A DNA stretch of 64,000 bases from Mesorhizobium sangaii (GTDB lineage: Bacteria > Pseudomonadota > Alphaproteobacteria > Rhizobiales > Rhizobiaceae): the NCBI RefSeq assembly GCF_014207355.1, contig NZ_JACHEF010000001.1, positions 620,001 to 684,000 of the forward strand, given 5' to 3'. Both the position numbers and the translations under genes were made by a program. The notes under the pieces are model-generated. The model was not told the origin of the DNA and did not search any database. It saw only the letters and a list, made by a program, of their open reading frames with translations. Shown piece by piece: positions 1 to 10,152 of this stretch (its first letter is position 1; each line of letters opens with the position of its first letter).

Positions 1-1469
1 ACCAGCCGATCGAGCAGCCTGACGCCGAAACCGGAACCCCACGACTGGTTGACCTCGTTCGACGGCGAGCCCATCGCCGTGCCGGCAATGTCGAGATGCG
101 CCCAAGGCGTCTCCTTGACGAAGCGCTGCAGGAATTGCGCCGCGATGATGGCGCCGCCATAGCGGCCGCCAATGTTCTTCATGTCGGCATTCTTGGAATC
201 GATCAGCTTGTCGTATTCGGCGCCGAGCGGCATGCGCCACAGCCGCTCCTGCGTCGCCTGCCCCGCCGCCGTCAGCCTTTGCGCCAATTCGTCGTTGTTG
301 GAAAACAGGCCGGCATAGTGCTGGCCGAGCGCCACCATGATAGCGCCGGTCAGCGTCGCCAGATTGACCATGAATTTCGGCTGGAAGCGGTCGTTGCAGT
401 ACCACAGCGCGTCGGCCAGCACGAGCCGGCCTTCGGCGTCGGTGTTGAGCACCTCGATGGTCTGGCCCGACATCGAAGTGACGATGTCGCCGGGGCGCTG
501 GGCATGGCCGTCGACGGCGTTCTCGACCAGGCCGATGACGCCGACGACATTGGCCTTCGCCTTGCGCGCGGCCAGCGCATGCATTAGGCCGGTGACGGCG
601 GCGGCACCTCCCATGTCGCCCTTCATGTCCTCCATGCCGGAGGCCGGCTTCATCGAATTGCCGCCGGTGTCGAAGGTGACGCCCTTGCCGACGAACGCAA
701 CCGGGCTGTCCTTTGGCTTGCCACCGTTCCACTGCATGATCGCCATGCGGGCGCCGCGCGGCGAGCCCTGCGCGACACCGAGCAGCGAGCCCATGCCGAG
801 CTTCTTCATTTCCTTCTCGGCCAGGATCTCGACCTTGACGCCGAGCGCCTCGAGTTCCTTGGCGCGGGCGGCGAACTCAACCGGCCCAAGCACGTTTGCC
901 GGTTCGTTGACCAGGTCACGCGCCAGAAGCACGCCGTCCATCACCGCCTCGGCGTCAGCGAAGGCCTTCTTCGCAGCGGCCGGAGCGGCGGTGTGGATGG
1001 TGACCTTGACCGGCTTTTTCGGCTCGGCCTCGTCCTTGTCCTTCCTGGTCTTGTACTTGTCGAAGGCATAGCTGCGCAGAAGAATGCCTGCCGCGAGGCT
1101 TGCCGCCTCCTTGCCGCTCGGCGAGGCGCCGACCATTTCGAGCACCACGGCCACGTCGGTCGCCTTGCGCAGCGACCCGGCAATGGTGCCGCCAAGCTTC
1201 AGCCACGCATATTCGTCGAGCCCCGACACCTTGCCGGCGCCGATCGCCACCAGCCTGTCGAGCGACGCTCCTTCGGGCGCCAGAACTTCGACGGTGCTGG
1301 CGAACTTGCCGGTGAATTCGGCGACCGGAAAGGCCCGCTCCAATGTCTTGCCCGGATCGCAAGCCTTGGCGGCGTCGCTCAGGCCGCCCTCATCCGCCGA
1401 CAGCACGAAGACCGTGCCATTCTTCGGCGCGGAAAATTTGGCGAAGGCGATCGACGGTCTTTGGCTCAT
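1..1469 (-). CDS. pepA: Leucyl aminopeptidase (M17 family), 3' end cut by window edge
   Basis: Cytosolic M17 metallo-exopeptidase that removes N-terminal residues from peptides. The signature NTDAEGRL lies at 424-447 (about residue 342), and the upstream [11 protein letters not shown] segment supplies the metal-binding Lys and Asp. About 489 codons are visible; family members are near 490-500 residues, so only a few C-terminal codons are missing. Two ATGs stand in tandem at 1472 and 1469. The second is preferred because an AGGA sits four bases before it, but the choice adds only one residue. It diverges from the lptF operon; this head-to-head pairing is common in alphaproteobacteria. The family call is secure. 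Confidence 0.95.
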   Translation of the reverse strand, partial: MSQRPSIAFAKFSAPKNGTVFVLSADEGGLSDAAKACDPGKTLERAFPVAEFTGKFASTVEVLAPEGASLDRLVAIGAGKVSGLDEYAWLKLGGTIAGSLRKATDVAVVLEMVGASPSGKEAASLAAGILLRSYAFDKYKTRKDKDEAEPKKPVKVTIHTAAPAAAKKAFADAEAVMDGVLLARDLVNEPANVLGPVEFAARAKELEALGVKVEILAEKEMKKLGMGSLLGVAQGSPRGARMAIMQWNGGKPKDSPVAFVGKGVTFDTGGNSMKPASGMEDMKGDMGGAAAVTGLMHALAARKAKANVVGVIGLVENAVDGHAQRPGDIVTSMSGQTIEVLNTDAEGRLVLADALWYCNDRFQPKFMVNLATLTGAIMVALGQHYAGLFSNNDELAQRLTAAGQATQERLWRMPLGAEYDKLIDSKNADMKNIGGRYGGAIIAAQFLQRFVKETPWAHLDIAGTAMGSPSNEVNQSWGSGFGVRLLDRL

Positions 1470-1821
1470 CATGTCCTGCTTTCGGAAAATGCGTAGCTTT
1501 TGGGGAAGTGGTTCGAAGCGATGCGCGACATTTGGTCGTTTTCCCGCATTTGGCAAGACTTTGCCAAATTCGCACCCCATATGACCAACGGAATCGATGG
1601 TGATTCTTCGCGGCACGGCCCCGCTTTTTGCCGCAACTTGTTGTTAACCATCGATGTTTTCCCTTTCTTATCCATTGCCGCCGACACTCCGACCCGCCGG
1701 GGCGCGCGCAATGTGGGACGGAACCGGATCGACCATCCATGGAGCCAGTTGTGCAGGCGCCGCCGGACAGCTACCTTGTGCGGTGGCATGATGCCGTTCG
1801 AGAAAATCGAGAAAAGCCTTC
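1470..1821. other. Divergent promoter region pepA/lptF
   Basis: This 352-base gap carries no convincing gene; the minus-strand frames that cross it lack family features. It should hold the promoters of both flanking genes. Its one clear structure is the palindrome at 1548-1569, listed separately. I could not assign -35/-10 boxes with confidence. Confidence 0.6.
1548..1569. promoter_or_regulatory. Perfect 9-bp inverted repeat, operator-like
   Basis: ATTTGGCAA, spacer GACT, then TTGCCAAAT. The dyad is AT-rich in GC-rich surroundings and lies about 80 bases before pepA and 250 before lptF. No T-run follows, so a protein-binding site is likelier than a terminator. The binding protein is unknown. 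Confidence 0.45.
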
Positions 1822-3024
1822 ATGAAGGTCATTGAACGCTACATCATGCGCCGCGCTCTCGTGGTCTTCCTGGCTGCGCTGGTGTGGACGCTGGCCATCG
1901 TCTGGACGACGCAAGTGCTGGCCAAGATCGACCTGGTCACCGACAGCGGCCAGTCGTCGCTGACCTTCTTCGAGGTGGCCGCTCTCATCCTTCCCTCCAT
2001 CATCCCGATCGTCGTGCCCTTTGCGGTGGTGGTGGCCGTGGCACAGACACTCAGTGTCATGAATTCGGATTCCGAGCTCGCCGTCGTCAACGCCGCGGGC
2101 GCCTCGCGCTGGACGATCGTGCGGCCGATCATGCTTCTGGCACTCGCCGCAAGCGTCTTTTCCTTTGCCGTCGACAATGGCATCGACCCTTATGCACGGC
2201 AGAAAAACCGGGCCCTGGTGGCGGCGTCGCACGCGGATCTGCTGTCGCTGATCATCCAGGAAGGCACCTTCCGCAAGATCGAGGATGGGCTGTTCCTGCA
2301 GATCGGCGAGCGGCTTCCCGATAATCGTCTGGGCGGCATCTTCGTCGCCGATTCGCGCGAAGAAGGGGTCAACCTCGTCTACTACGCCAAGACCGGCAGC
2401 ATCATCGAACGCGGCGGCGAAAAGGTGCTGATGATGAATGACGGCGTCATCCATCGCAAAACACTGACCGGCGACCTGTCGGTCATCCGGTTTACATCCT
2501 ATGCCTTCGACATGTCGGCCTTCATGGCGGCAGCCTCGGAGGTGACGCTGCTGCCGAAGGACCAGACGACGCAATACCTGCTCCATCCAAACCCCAACGA
2601 CAAGAACTATCAGCAAATCCCCCTTGAATACCGGGCCGAGCTCAACCAGCGGTTTTCGGAATGGACCTATTCCATCGTCTTCGCGCTGATCGCGCTCGCG
2701 GTCGCCGGGGACGCGCGCTCGCACCGCGAGGCACGCGTCAATCCGCTGATCACGGCGATTTCAGTATCGCTGTTCGTGCGCTGGCTGGGCTTCTTTGCCG
2801 CCAGCAAGGCCGATGAGGTCCCGCAATATGCCTATATGGTCTACGGCGTGCCCATCGCGGCTTCGGCGGTGGCGATCTGGTTCATTGTCTCCAACCGAAC
2901 CTTGGAACTGCCGGTAGCCTGGGCGGACTGGATGACCAACTTCGCCACCCGCATCGGCGACAGCTGGAACGCGTTGAAACTGCGCATGTCCGGGCGCGGC
3001 ACTTCAGGGCAAGGGGTCAGCTGA
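1822..3024 (+). CDS. lptF: LPS export permease LptF (YjgP/YjgQ family)
   Basis: One of two inner-membrane permeases of the LptB2FG exporter, which extracts LPS from the inner membrane and feeds it to the periplasmic bridge. The 400-residue protein has the family layout: about three helices in the first 120 residues, a periplasmic beta-rich domain at roughly 130-270, then about three C-terminal helices. The segment ELAVVNAAGASRW resembles the coupling-helix region of the family. Its TGA shares one base with the ATG of lptG, so the two are translationally coupled. LptF and LptG were told apart by order and similarity, as is usual in this operon. Confidence 0.93.
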   Translation: MKVIERYIMRRALVVFLAALVWTLAIVWTTQVLAKIDLVTDSGQSSLTFFEVAALILPSIIPIVVPFAVVVAVAQTLSVMNSDSELAVVNAAGASRWTIVRPIMLLALAASVFSFAVDNGIDPYARQKNRALVAASHADLLSLIIQEGTFRKIEDGLFLQIGERLPDNRLGGIFVADSREEGVNLVYYAKTGSIIERGGEKVLMMNDGVIHRKTLTGDLSVIRFTSYAFDMSAFMAAASEVTLLPKDQTTQYLLHPNPNDKNYQQIPLEYRAELNQRFSEWTYSIVFALIALAVAGDARSHREARVNPLITAISVSLFVRWLGFFAASKADEVPQYAYMVYGVPIAASAVAIWFIVSNRTLELPVAWADWMTNFATRIGDSWNALKLRMSGRGTSGQGVS

Positions 3025-4106
3025 TGGGCTGGACGCTGGGCCGCTATTTCTTCTTCCGCTACGTGACGATCACCGTCTGGTTCTTCATCGGCCTCCTGGC
3101 GCTGGTGTTCCTGATCGATTTCACCGAGCTTTCCGGCCGCACCACTGGCCTGCCCGGCTTCACCTACGGGACGGCGGTGGCCATTTCCGGGCTGCGGATG
3201 CCGATGATCATGCTGCAGACGGTGCCGTTTGTCGGCCTCTTCTCGGCGATGGCGACGCTGGTGTCGCTCAACCGGCGCTACGAACTGGTCATCGCGCGTT
3301 CCGCCGGCGTTTCGGCCTGGCAATTCCTGTTGCCGTGCTGCATCGGAGCATTGCTGTTCGGCGTCCTGTCGGTTGGCGTCATCAATCCACTCGCTGCGCA
3401 CGCCTTTTCCTGGTCAGAGCAGATCGAGACAGAGCTGCGCTCCGGCAAGTCGAACACGGTTTCGGCCGATGCGGCACCCTGGATCCGGCAGAAAACCAGC
3501 TCCGGGGACACCATCATCGGCGCGCGGGCCATCCTCAACCAAGGCCTCGAGATGGCCGATGTCGTCTTCTTCATTCTCGACCCGCAAGGCAACATAGTCG
3601 AGCGCAAGGATGCCGCGCGCGCCTTCCTGCGCGACGGCTATTGGGAATTGCAGGACGTCAGGACGTTCCAGAACGGCACGATCCAGACAGCGACAAACGA
3701 TCGCGTGCCGACCAATCTGAAGCCCGAATTCGTACAGGAGCGGCTGGCGCGCCCCGAAACCATTCCTTTTTATGATCTGCCCGGAAAAATCGAGGTTGCC
3801 CGCTCCTTCGGCCTCAAGGCAAATGCCTTTGCCATGCAGTTTGATTCGCTCGTGGCGTTGCCGTTCCTTCTCGTCGCCATGACGCTGATTGCGGCAACGG
3901 TTTCAATGCGATTTGCTAGAATGGGACAGTCAGCAACGATGATTCTGGGTGGCATCGTCGCCGGGTTTCTGCTTTATGTCGTTTCGGTTCTGGTGAAGGC
4001 ATTCGGCGTGGCGGGATTTGTGCCGACTGTCGTAGCCGCCTGGGTGCCGGTCGTGGTGGCTATGTTCTTCGGGGTGACTTTCCTGCTATACAAGGAAGAC
4101 GGCTAG
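3024..4106 (+). CDS. lptG: LPS export permease LptG
   Basis: Second permease subunit of LptB2FG. The 360 residues follow the YjgP/YjgQ pattern: N-terminal helices near 10-35, 50-80 and 98-125, a periplasmic domain, and three C-terminal helices ending in a short basic/acidic tail. The segment ELVIARSAGVSAWQF matches the coupling-helix region. It overlaps lptF by one base and its stop overlaps the GTG of lptD by one base, so all three LPS genes are read as one coupled unit. The ATPase LptB is not in this window and must be encoded elsewhere. Confidence 0.93.
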   Translation: MGWTLGRYFFFRYVTITVWFFIGLLALVFLIDFTELSGRTTGLPGFTYGTAVAISGLRMPMIMLQTVPFVGLFSAMATLVSLNRRYELVIARSAGVSAWQFLLPCCIGALLFGVLSVGVINPLAAHAFSWSEQIETELRSGKSNTVSADAAPWIRQKTSSGDTIIGARAILNQGLEMADVVFFILDPQGNIVERKDAARAFLRDGYWELQDVRTFQNGTIQTATNDRVPTNLKPEFVQERLARPETIPFYDLPGKIEVARSFGLKANAFAMQFDSLVALPFLLVAMTLIAATVSMRFARMGQSATMILGGIVAGFLLYVVSVLVKAFGVAGFVPTVVAAWVPVVVAMFFGVTFLLYKEDG

Positions 4107-6541
4107 TGAGGGAGGCGTTTTTGCCCAGCAACAGGCAGGCCGGTTTGGTGCGCCTCTATGCGGCTAGCGCCTTGGCGTGCCTGCTTGCCTGCGCCGTGCC
4201 GATGCCCGCGCTCGCGCAGGATGTGAGCGACATGGCGGCCACGGTTCCGTCTGGCTCGCAGATGCTGCTGGCGGCCGACACGCTGGTCTACAACAATGAC
4301 AACCAGACGGTGACCGCTGTCGGTGGCGTGCAGATCGACTACGGCGGCAATCGCCTTGTCGCCCAGCGGGTCGAATACAATCGCAACACCAAGCGGATGG
4401 TCGCGAGCGGCAATGTCGAGGTCGTCAACAGCGACGGCACCAAGATCAATTCGGAACATATCGACATCACCGACGATTTCGCCGACGGCTTCGTCAACGC
4501 ATTGCGCGTCGAAACCATCGACAAGGCCTATTTTGCCGCCGAAAGCGCCGAGCGCATGGGCGGCGTGCTGACCACGTTCCACAATGGCGTCTACACCGCC
4601 TGCGAACCGTGCGAGGACAAGCCCAACAAGGCGCCGACATGGCGCGTCAAGGCCAGGAAAATCATCTGGAACGGCGAGAAGAAGACGGTTCGCTTCGAGA
4701 ACGCGAATTTCGAGTTCTTCGGCTTCCCGCTTGCCTACCTGCCCGCGTTTGAGATTGCCGACCCGACAGTGAAGCGCAAGAGCGGCTTCCTGATCCCCAG
4801 CATCGTCTACAAGAGCGATCTCGGCGTCGGCGTAAAGGTTCCCTATTATTTCGCCTTGTCACCGACCTACGACCTGACCGTCACCGGCACCGGCTACACC
4901 AAGCAAGGCTTCCTCGGTGAGGCCGAGTGGCGCCAGCGCTTCAACAATGGTCAGTACAGTTTGAAGATTGCCGGAATTCAGCAGCGGGATCCTGATGCCT
5001 TCCTGGACACGGATGCATTCCCGGCCACCGCTGGCCACAACATCAATTCAGGTGAGATTGGCGATCCGAACAAATTCCGCGGCATGATGGGCACCCAGGG
5101 GCAGTTCGCCATCAATCCGCGCTGGAATTTCGGCTGGGATGTGCTGCTGCAGACCGACAAGAACTTCTCGAACACCTACAGCATCGACAAGTACGGCAGC
5201 AGCGTCCACCAGTCGTCGGTCTACCTGACGGGTCTCAACGGCCGCAACTATTTCGACCTGCGCGCCATGCACTTCGAGGTGCAGGAAGATACGCCCAACA
5301 GCAATATCTCCGCACGCAGCAACCAACAGCCCTGGGTGCTGCCGACGCTCGACTATGCCTACATCCCCGATATGTCGGTGGCCGGCGGTCAGTTGTCACT
5401 CAATGCCAACGCGCGCGTCATCCGCCGCGACGATCTCGATCAGACCTACTTCACTCCCTACACACCGGCGTCGGGTGTCCAGCGGGTCCGCGGCATCGAA
5501 GGCGAATCCGGACGTCTCACCACCGAGGCCGGGTGGAAGCGGTCCTTCGTCACCGATAATGGGCTGGTGCTGACGCCATTGCTGGCGCTGCAGGGCGATG
5601 TCGACTACGTCAACGCGTCGTCGGCTTCGCTTGCCGCCGTCAACCAGATGGCGACGAATTTGGGCCAGCAGGACGATATGCGTTCCTCGTTTGCTCGTTT
5701 CATGGCGACCGCCGGGCTCGAAATGCGCTGGCCGGTGCTGTTTTCGGCTGCCAATTCGAGCCATGTGGTCGAGCCGATGGCACAGGTCTTCATGCGCCCG
5801 AACGAGCAATATGTCGGCGGGCTTGCGGTTCCCAATGAAGACGCCCAAAGCATGGTCTTCGACGCGACCACTTTGTTCGAACGCGACAAGTTTTCCGGCT
5901 ACGACCGTGTCGAAGGTGGTTCGCGCGCCAATGTCGGCCTGCGCTATTCCGGCTCCTACAACAATGGCTGGGGCACCAATGCCATCTTCGGCCAATCCTA
6001 TCAGATTGGCGGCGAGAATTCCTTCGCCGCGCCGGATCTGGTCAATGTCGGCGCCTTTTCGGGCCTCGACAACACCAAGTCGGACTATGTCGGCCTGTTT
6101 GGCGTCAACAGCCCCAATGGCTTTGCTGCCTCGGTTAGCGGCCGGTTCGACGAACAGACTTTTGAAATGCGCCGCGGCGAGCTAAAGGCCGCCTATACCG
6201 GCCTGCCGGTATCGCTGACCGCCAAATACGCCTTCATCCAGGCACAGCCGCTTTACGGTTTCACGACCGACCGCCACGAGGTCTCGCTCGGTGCGTCGAC
6301 GCATCTCGCCGAGAACTGGCGCATCTTCGGGACCGGAACCTACGATTTGCAGGAAAGCCTGCTGGTCAGGGACGGCGTCGGCTTCGCCTACAACGATTCC
6401 TGCTTCACCTATCTGATGACGTACTCGCAGTCGCGCGACCTGAACACCAGGGAGGTGTCGCAGACCATCGGCTTCAACCTGTCGTTCCGCACCCTCGGCG
6501 ATTTCGGTTCGTCGAGCAGTGCCATCGACTCGATCCAGTAA
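4106..6541 (+). CDS. lptD: LPS-assembly outer membrane protein LptD
   Basis: Outer-membrane beta-barrel that inserts LPS into the outer leaflet with the lipoprotein LptE. A signal peptide spans residues 1-37 (ALA then QD). An OstA/LptA-like periplasmic domain follows at about 50-160, with repeated patterns such as YNNDNQTVTAVGGV, and then a long barrel domain to residue 811. Mature cysteines include a CEPC pair near residue 170 and a single Cys near the C-terminus (NDSC), which could form the inter-domain disulfides known in LptD. The start is GTG, overlapping the lptG stop by one base. Confidence 0.95.
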   Translation: MREAFLPSNRQAGLVRLYAASALACLLACAVPMPALAQDVSDMAATVPSGSQMLLAADTLVYNNDNQTVTAVGGVQIDYGGNRLVAQRVEYNRNTKRMVASGNVEVVNSDGTKINSEHIDITDDFADGFVNALRVETIDKAYFAAESAERMGGVLTTFHNGVYTACEPCEDKPNKAPTWRVKARKIIWNGEKKTVRFENANFEFFGFPLAYLPAFEIADPTVKRKSGFLIPSIVYKSDLGVGVKVPYYFALSPTYDLTVTGTGYTKQGFLGEAEWRQRFNNGQYSLKIAGIQQRDPDAFLDTDAFPATAGHNINSGEIGDPNKFRGMMGTQGQFAINPRWNFGWDVLLQTDKNFSNTYSIDKYGSSVHQSSVYLTGLNGRNYFDLRAMHFEVQEDTPNSNISARSNQQPWVLPTLDYAYIPDMSVAGGQLSLNANARVIRRDDLDQTYFTPYTPASGVQRVRGIEGESGRLTTEAGWKRSFVTDNGLVLTPLLALQGDVDYVNASSASLAAVNQMATNLGQQDDMRSSFARFMATAGLEMRWPVLFSAANSSHVVEPMAQVFMRPNEQYVGGLAVPNEDAQSMVFDATTLFERDKFSGYDRVEGGSRANVGLRYSGSYNNGWGTNAIFGQSYQIGGENSFAAPDLVNVGAFSGLDNTKSDYVGLFGVNSPNGFAASVSGRFDEQTFEMRRGELKAAYTGLPVSLTAKYAFIQAQPLYGFTTDRHEVSLGASTHLAENWRIFGTGTYDLQESLLVRDGVGFAYNDSCFTYLMTYSQSRDLNTREVSQTIGFNLSFRTLGDFGSSSSAIDSIQ

Positions 6542-6631
6542 CAGTCGGCGACATCGTTTCGCCGCATAGGGCTGGCACGGATTTCGTGCACCCGGAACGC
6601 GTGAATTGGGCGGAACCGGGATAGAATTGGG

Positions 6632-7567
6632 ATGCCAACGATGAGGAAATACCTCTTTTCAGCAGGGTTCGCGCTGCTTTTGGCGGCGACGTCCGTGTCG
6701 GTCACCGTTATGACGCCGGCTTTCGCCAGCGAGATCAAATACGTCGTCAACGACGTTCCGGTCACCTCCGGCGACATCGCGCATCGCGCCGCCTTCTTGA
6801 AGCTGCAGCGCAAGAAGGGCGATGCGGCGCAGGAAATGATCGACCAGACGCTGCGCCTGGCCGAGGCCAAAAGGCTTGGTATCCGCATCACCGATGCGCA
6901 GGTCGACGCTGCCTACCAGCGCTTTGCCTCGGGCAACAAGATGCAACTCAGCCAACTCGACGGCGTGATGGAGAAATCAGGCGTCACCAAGGGCCACTTC
7001 AAGGAATTCATCCGCGCCCAGATGGCCTGGAACCAGGCCTTGAGCGCGCGTTACCGTTCCGGCGATGGCACCGGCGCCGTCAGCGAGCAGGACCTTGTCA
7101 GGAAGATGCTCGAAAAAGGCGGCTCCAAGCCGAGCGCTACCGAGTACATGCTTCAGCAGGTCATCTTCGTGGTGCCGGCAGCGGAGCGCAGCGCGACGCT
7201 GGCCAAGCGCAAGCGTGAGGCCGACGCCATGCGCGCCCGCTTCAACGGCTGCAGCACGACGCATGAGTTCGCCAAGGGCCTGATCGACGTCACCGTTCGT
7301 GACCTGGGCCGGGTGCTGGCGCCGCAACTGCCGTCGGACTGGGCCGAGCAGATCAAGGCAACCAAGGTCGGCGGCGCAACCGTCACGCGCGAGACCGAAC
7401 GCGGCGTCGAATTCATCGGCATCTGCTCGTCGCGCGAAGTGTCCGACGACAAGGTTGCCCAGATGGTGTTCCAGAGCGAAGGCGCCGGTGGCGACAAGAA
7501 CGCCGATGAGCTCAGCAAGAAATATGTCGACGAGTTGAAGGCGAAAGCCCGCATCGTCAAGCGCTGA
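6632..7567 (+). CDS. SurA-like periplasmic chaperone / peptidylprolyl isomerase
   Basis: A 311-residue secreted protein with a signal peptide (AFA then SE near residue 32), a SurA N-terminal-like domain and a parvulin-like segment from about residue 170 ([13 protein letters not shown]...). Position directly after lptD fits a role in folding outer-membrane proteins, including LptD. It is shorter than E. coli SurA (about 430), having room for only one isomerase domain, which is usual in Rhizobiales. An alternative ATG lies at 6641. One base separates the stop from pdxA. Confidence 0.85.
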   Translation: MPTMRKYLFSAGFALLLAATSVSVTVMTPAFASEIKYVVNDVPVTSGDIAHRAAFLKLQRKKGDAAQEMIDQTLRLAEAKRLGIRITDAQVDAAYQRFASGNKMQLSQLDGVMEKSGVTKGHFKEFIRAQMAWNQALSARYRSGDGTGAVSEQDLVRKMLEKGGSKPSATEYMLQQVIFVVPAAERSATLAKRKREADAMRARFNGCSTTHEFAKGLIDVTVRDLGRVLAPQLPSDWAEQIKATKVGGATVTRETERGVEFIGICSSREVSDDKVAQMVFQSEGAGGDKNADELSKKYVDELKAKARIVKR

Positions 7568-7568
7568 C

Positions 7569-8597
7569 GTGGGCAGCACAGTGATTGCGCTCGCCTTGAG
7601 CGCCGGCGATCCGTCCGGCATCGGGCCGGAGATCGCGATTGCCGCGTTCATGGCTCGCGAGGCCACCGCCTTGCCTCCCTTCTATCTGCTCGCCGACCCG
7701 GCGCTGATCGCCTCCCGAGCCCGCCTCCTTGGCATTTCGTTGCCGATCGTTGAAACGACGCCCGCGCAAGCGGTGCAAGTGTTCGCCCGCGCCCTGCCGA
7801 TCGTGCCGCTGGCCGCTCGCTGCATCGACAGCCCCGGCCGGCCGGGTCCGGCTAACGCGGCCGCCACAATCGAAGCCATCGACCGCGCCGTCGCCGACTG
7901 CCTTGCCGGCGACGCTTCCGCCGTCGTCACGTGCCCGATCGCCAAGAAGCCGCTCTACGATGCCGGCTTTGGCTTTCCCGGCCACACCGAATATCTGGCG
8001 CATCTGTCGGCCCGACACACCGGCGTCGAGGCGATGCCGGTGATGATGCTGGCCGGCCCGGACCTGCGCACCGTCCCCGTCACCATCCACATCGCGCTGG
8101 CGGAGGTGCCCAAGGCGCTGACCACCGAATTGATCGTCGCGACGGCGCGCATCACCGCCGCCGATCTCATCACCCGCTTCGGCATCGCCAGGCCGCGGCT
8201 GGCCGTTGCCGGGCTCAATCCGCATGCGGGTGAAGGCGGCGCCATGGGCCTCGAGGACGAGCGCATCGTGCGCCCGGCGGTCAACATCCTGCGTGCCGAA
8301 GGCATCGACGCTTTCGGCCCCCTGCCCGCCGACACATTGTTCCACGCCCGGGCACGGGCCCGCTACGACGCAGCCTTGTGCATGTATCACGACCAGGCGC
8401 TGATTCCGGCCAAGGCACTGGCCTTCGACGAGGCGGTCAACGTCACGCTTGGCCTGCCCTTCATTCGCACCTCGCCCGACCACGGCACCGCTTTCGACAT
8501 CGCCGGCAAGGGCGTGGCGCGGCCCGACAGCCTGATGGCGGCATTGAAGCTCGCCAGGCGATTGGCCGACAGCGCCACAAGGGCCGCCGCCGCATGA
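7569..8597 (+). CDS. pdxA: 4-hydroxythreonine-4-phosphate dehydrogenase
   Basis: NAD-dependent enzyme of the DXP-dependent pyridoxal 5'-phosphate pathway. It oxidises 4-phosphohydroxy-threonine to a ketone that PdxJ condenses. The N-terminal [14 protein letters not shown] is the family signature. Metal-site histidines are visible in [21 protein letters not shown] and [10 protein letters not shown]. The length of 342 residues is normal. The start is GTG, one base after the surA-like stop. An lptD-surA-pdxA-rsmA order is widespread in proteobacteria. Confidence 0.95.
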   Translation: MGSTVIALALSAGDPSGIGPEIAIAAFMAREATALPPFYLLADPALIASRARLLGISLPIVETTPAQAVQVFARALPIVPLAARCIDSPGRPGPANAAATIEAIDRAVADCLAGDASAVVTCPIAKKPLYDAGFGFPGHTEYLAHLSARHTGVEAMPVMMLAGPDLRTVPVTIHIALAEVPKALTTELIVATARITAADLITRFGIARPRLAVAGLNPHAGEGGAMGLEDERIVRPAVNILRAEGIDAFGPLPADTLFHARARARYDAALCMYHDQALIPAKALAFDEAVNVTLGLPFIRTSPDHGTAFDIAGKGVARPDSLMAALKLARRLADSATRAAAA

Positions 8598-8622
8598 GCG
8601 CTTTCTGCCAGAGCCTGCGCGC

Positions 8623-9456
8623 ATGAGCATCGATGGGCTGCCGCCGCTGCGCGAGGTGATCGAGCGTCATGGGCTGCAGGCAAAGAAGGCGCTCGGCCAG
8701 AATTTCCTGTTCGACCTCAACCTCACCGGCAAGATCGCCCGCACCGCCGGCGACTTGTCCAATGCAACCGTGATCGAGGTCGGTCCCGGCCCCGGCGGGC
8801 TGACCCGCGCGTTGCTCGCCAACGGAGCGCGCCACGTCATTGCCATCGAGCGCGACGAACGCTGCCTGGCGGCGCTCGCCGAAATATCGGATCATTATCC
8901 CGGCCGGCTGGAGATTGTATCCGGCGATGCGTTGAAGACGGATTTCGCGGCACTTGCCCGTGGGGGAGCCGGCGGCCAGGTGAAGATCATCGCCAACCTG
9001 CCCTACAATATCGGCACGGAGCTGCTGGTGCGCTGGTTGACGGTCGGTGAATGGCCGCCCTTCTATGCATCGATGACGCTGATGTTCCAGCGCGAGGTGG
9101 CCCAACGCATCGTCGCGACACCCGGCAGCGATGGCTATGGCAGGCTTGGCGTGCTGGCCGGCTGGCGCACGCAGGCCAGGATCGCCTTCGACGTGCCGCC
9201 CCAGGCGTTCACACCGCCGCCCAAGGTCACCTCCTCAGTGGTGCATCTGGAGCCGCGCGCGACACCGCTGCCCACTGACGTGAAAAAACTCGGCCGCGTC
9301 ACCGAAGCCGCCTTCGGGCAACGCCGCAAGATGCTGCGTCAGAGCGTGAAAAGTCTCGGCGGCGAAGCCTTGCTCGAACGCGCCGGCATCGATCCTACAC
9401 GCCGCGCCGAAACACTCAGCGTCGAGGAATTCGTACGTCTGACCAACACGGTGTAG
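8623..9456 (+). CDS. rsmA: 16S rRNA (adenine1518-N6/adenine1519-N6)-dimethyltransferase
   Basis: RsmA (KsgA) dimethylates two adjacent adenines in the 3' hairpin of 16S rRNA during late 30S assembly, using SAM. Visible motifs are [11 protein letters not shown] at the N-terminus, the SAM loop [15 protein letters not shown], and catalytic motif [13 protein letters not shown]. The length of 277 residues is typical. It is the last gene of the lptF-rsmA operon, 25 bases after pdxA, and converges on gmk. Confidence 0.95.
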   Translation: MSIDGLPPLREVIERHGLQAKKALGQNFLFDLNLTGKIARTAGDLSNATVIEVGPGPGGLTRALLANGARHVIAIERDERCLAALAEISDHYPGRLEIVSGDALKTDFAALARGGAGGQVKIIANLPYNIGTELLVRWLTVGEWPPFYASMTLMFQREVAQRIVATPGSDGYGRLGVLAGWRTQARIAFDVPPQAFTPPPKVTSSVVHLEPRATPLPTDVKKLGRVTEAAFGQRRKMLRQSVKSLGGEALLERAGIDPTRRAETLSVEEFVRLTNTV

Positions 9457-9460
9457 CTTT

Positions 9461-9483
9461 CTTCTCCCTGTTCACAGGGGAAG
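9461..9483. terminator. Hairpin between convergent rsmA and gmk
   Basis: CTTCTCCCTG facing CAGGGGAAGG, separated by TTCA-type loop bases, can pair with one bulge. It lies in the 36-base gap between converging genes and could end transcription both ways. Sequence and style also resemble a fragment of the palindromic elements seen at 41.6 kb. No clean T-run is present. Confidence 0.4.
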
Positions 9484-9492
9484 GAAGAGGCA

Positions 9493-10149
9493 TCAGCCCG
9501 TCTTCTCGTCCAACAGCCCCGAGACGAAATCGAACAGGCCGGGCCGGCGATCGCGTCTTAGCCGCTCGGCGACGACGATGCCGCGCACTTCGGCGAAGGC
9601 GCGATCGAGGTCGTCATTGACGATGACGAAATCATATTCCTTCCAGTGCTCGATCTCGTTGCGGGCGTTCTTCAGCCGCGTCTCGATCACCGCCTCCTGG
9701 TCTTCGGCGCGACGCTTCAGCCGCGCCTTCAATTCCTTCATCGACGGCGGCAGGATGAAGATCGAGACGATGTCGGCGCGCATCTTCTCCTTGAGCTGCT
9801 GTGCCCCTTGCCAGTCGATGTCGAACAGCATGTCGCGCCCTTCAGCCAGCGCCAGTTCGGCCGGCTCGCGCGGTGTCGCGTAGCAATTGCCGTGCACTTC
9901 GGCCCATTCCAGCAAGGCGTCGGAATCGCGCAGCCGCTCGAAATCGCGCATTGTCCGGAAATGGTAGTGAACACCCTCGATCTCGCTACCGCGGCGCGGT
10001 CTGGTGGTGACCGAGACCGACAGTTCGAGGCTGGAATCGCTTTCCAGAAGGTTGCGCGCGATCGTCGACTTGCCGGCGCCGGATGGCGACGACAGGACGA
10101 GCATCAGGCCCCGGCGGCGAATGCGGGACCCTAAATCCTTGGCAACCAT
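9493..10149 (-). CDS. gmk: Guanylate kinase
   Basis: Phosphorylates GMP to GDP with ATP in purine nucleotide synthesis. The P-loop [11 protein letters not shown] sits near residues 18-28, and [18 protein letters not shown] is the conserved GMP-binding stretch. The length of 218 residues is normal. A GGAG precedes the ATG at good spacing. Only three bases separate it from the yicC stop; a yicC-gmk pair is common in bacteria. Confidence 0.95.
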   Translation of the reverse strand: MVAKDLGSRIRRRGLMLVLSSPSGAGKSTIARNLLESDSSLELSVSVTTRPRRGSEIEGVHYHFRTMRDFERLRDSDALLEWAEVHGNCYATPREPAELALAEGRDMLFDIDWQGAQQLKEKMRADIVSIFILPPSMKELKARLKRRAEDQEAVIETRLKNARNEIEHWKEYDFVIVNDDLDRAFAEVRGIVVAERLRRDRRPGLFDFVSGLLDEKTG

Positions 10150-10152
10150 CGG

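Noticed and set aside
1390..1789. Small minus-strand frames in the pepA/lptF gap
   Set aside because: No ribosome site or domain, and they overlap the pepA start.
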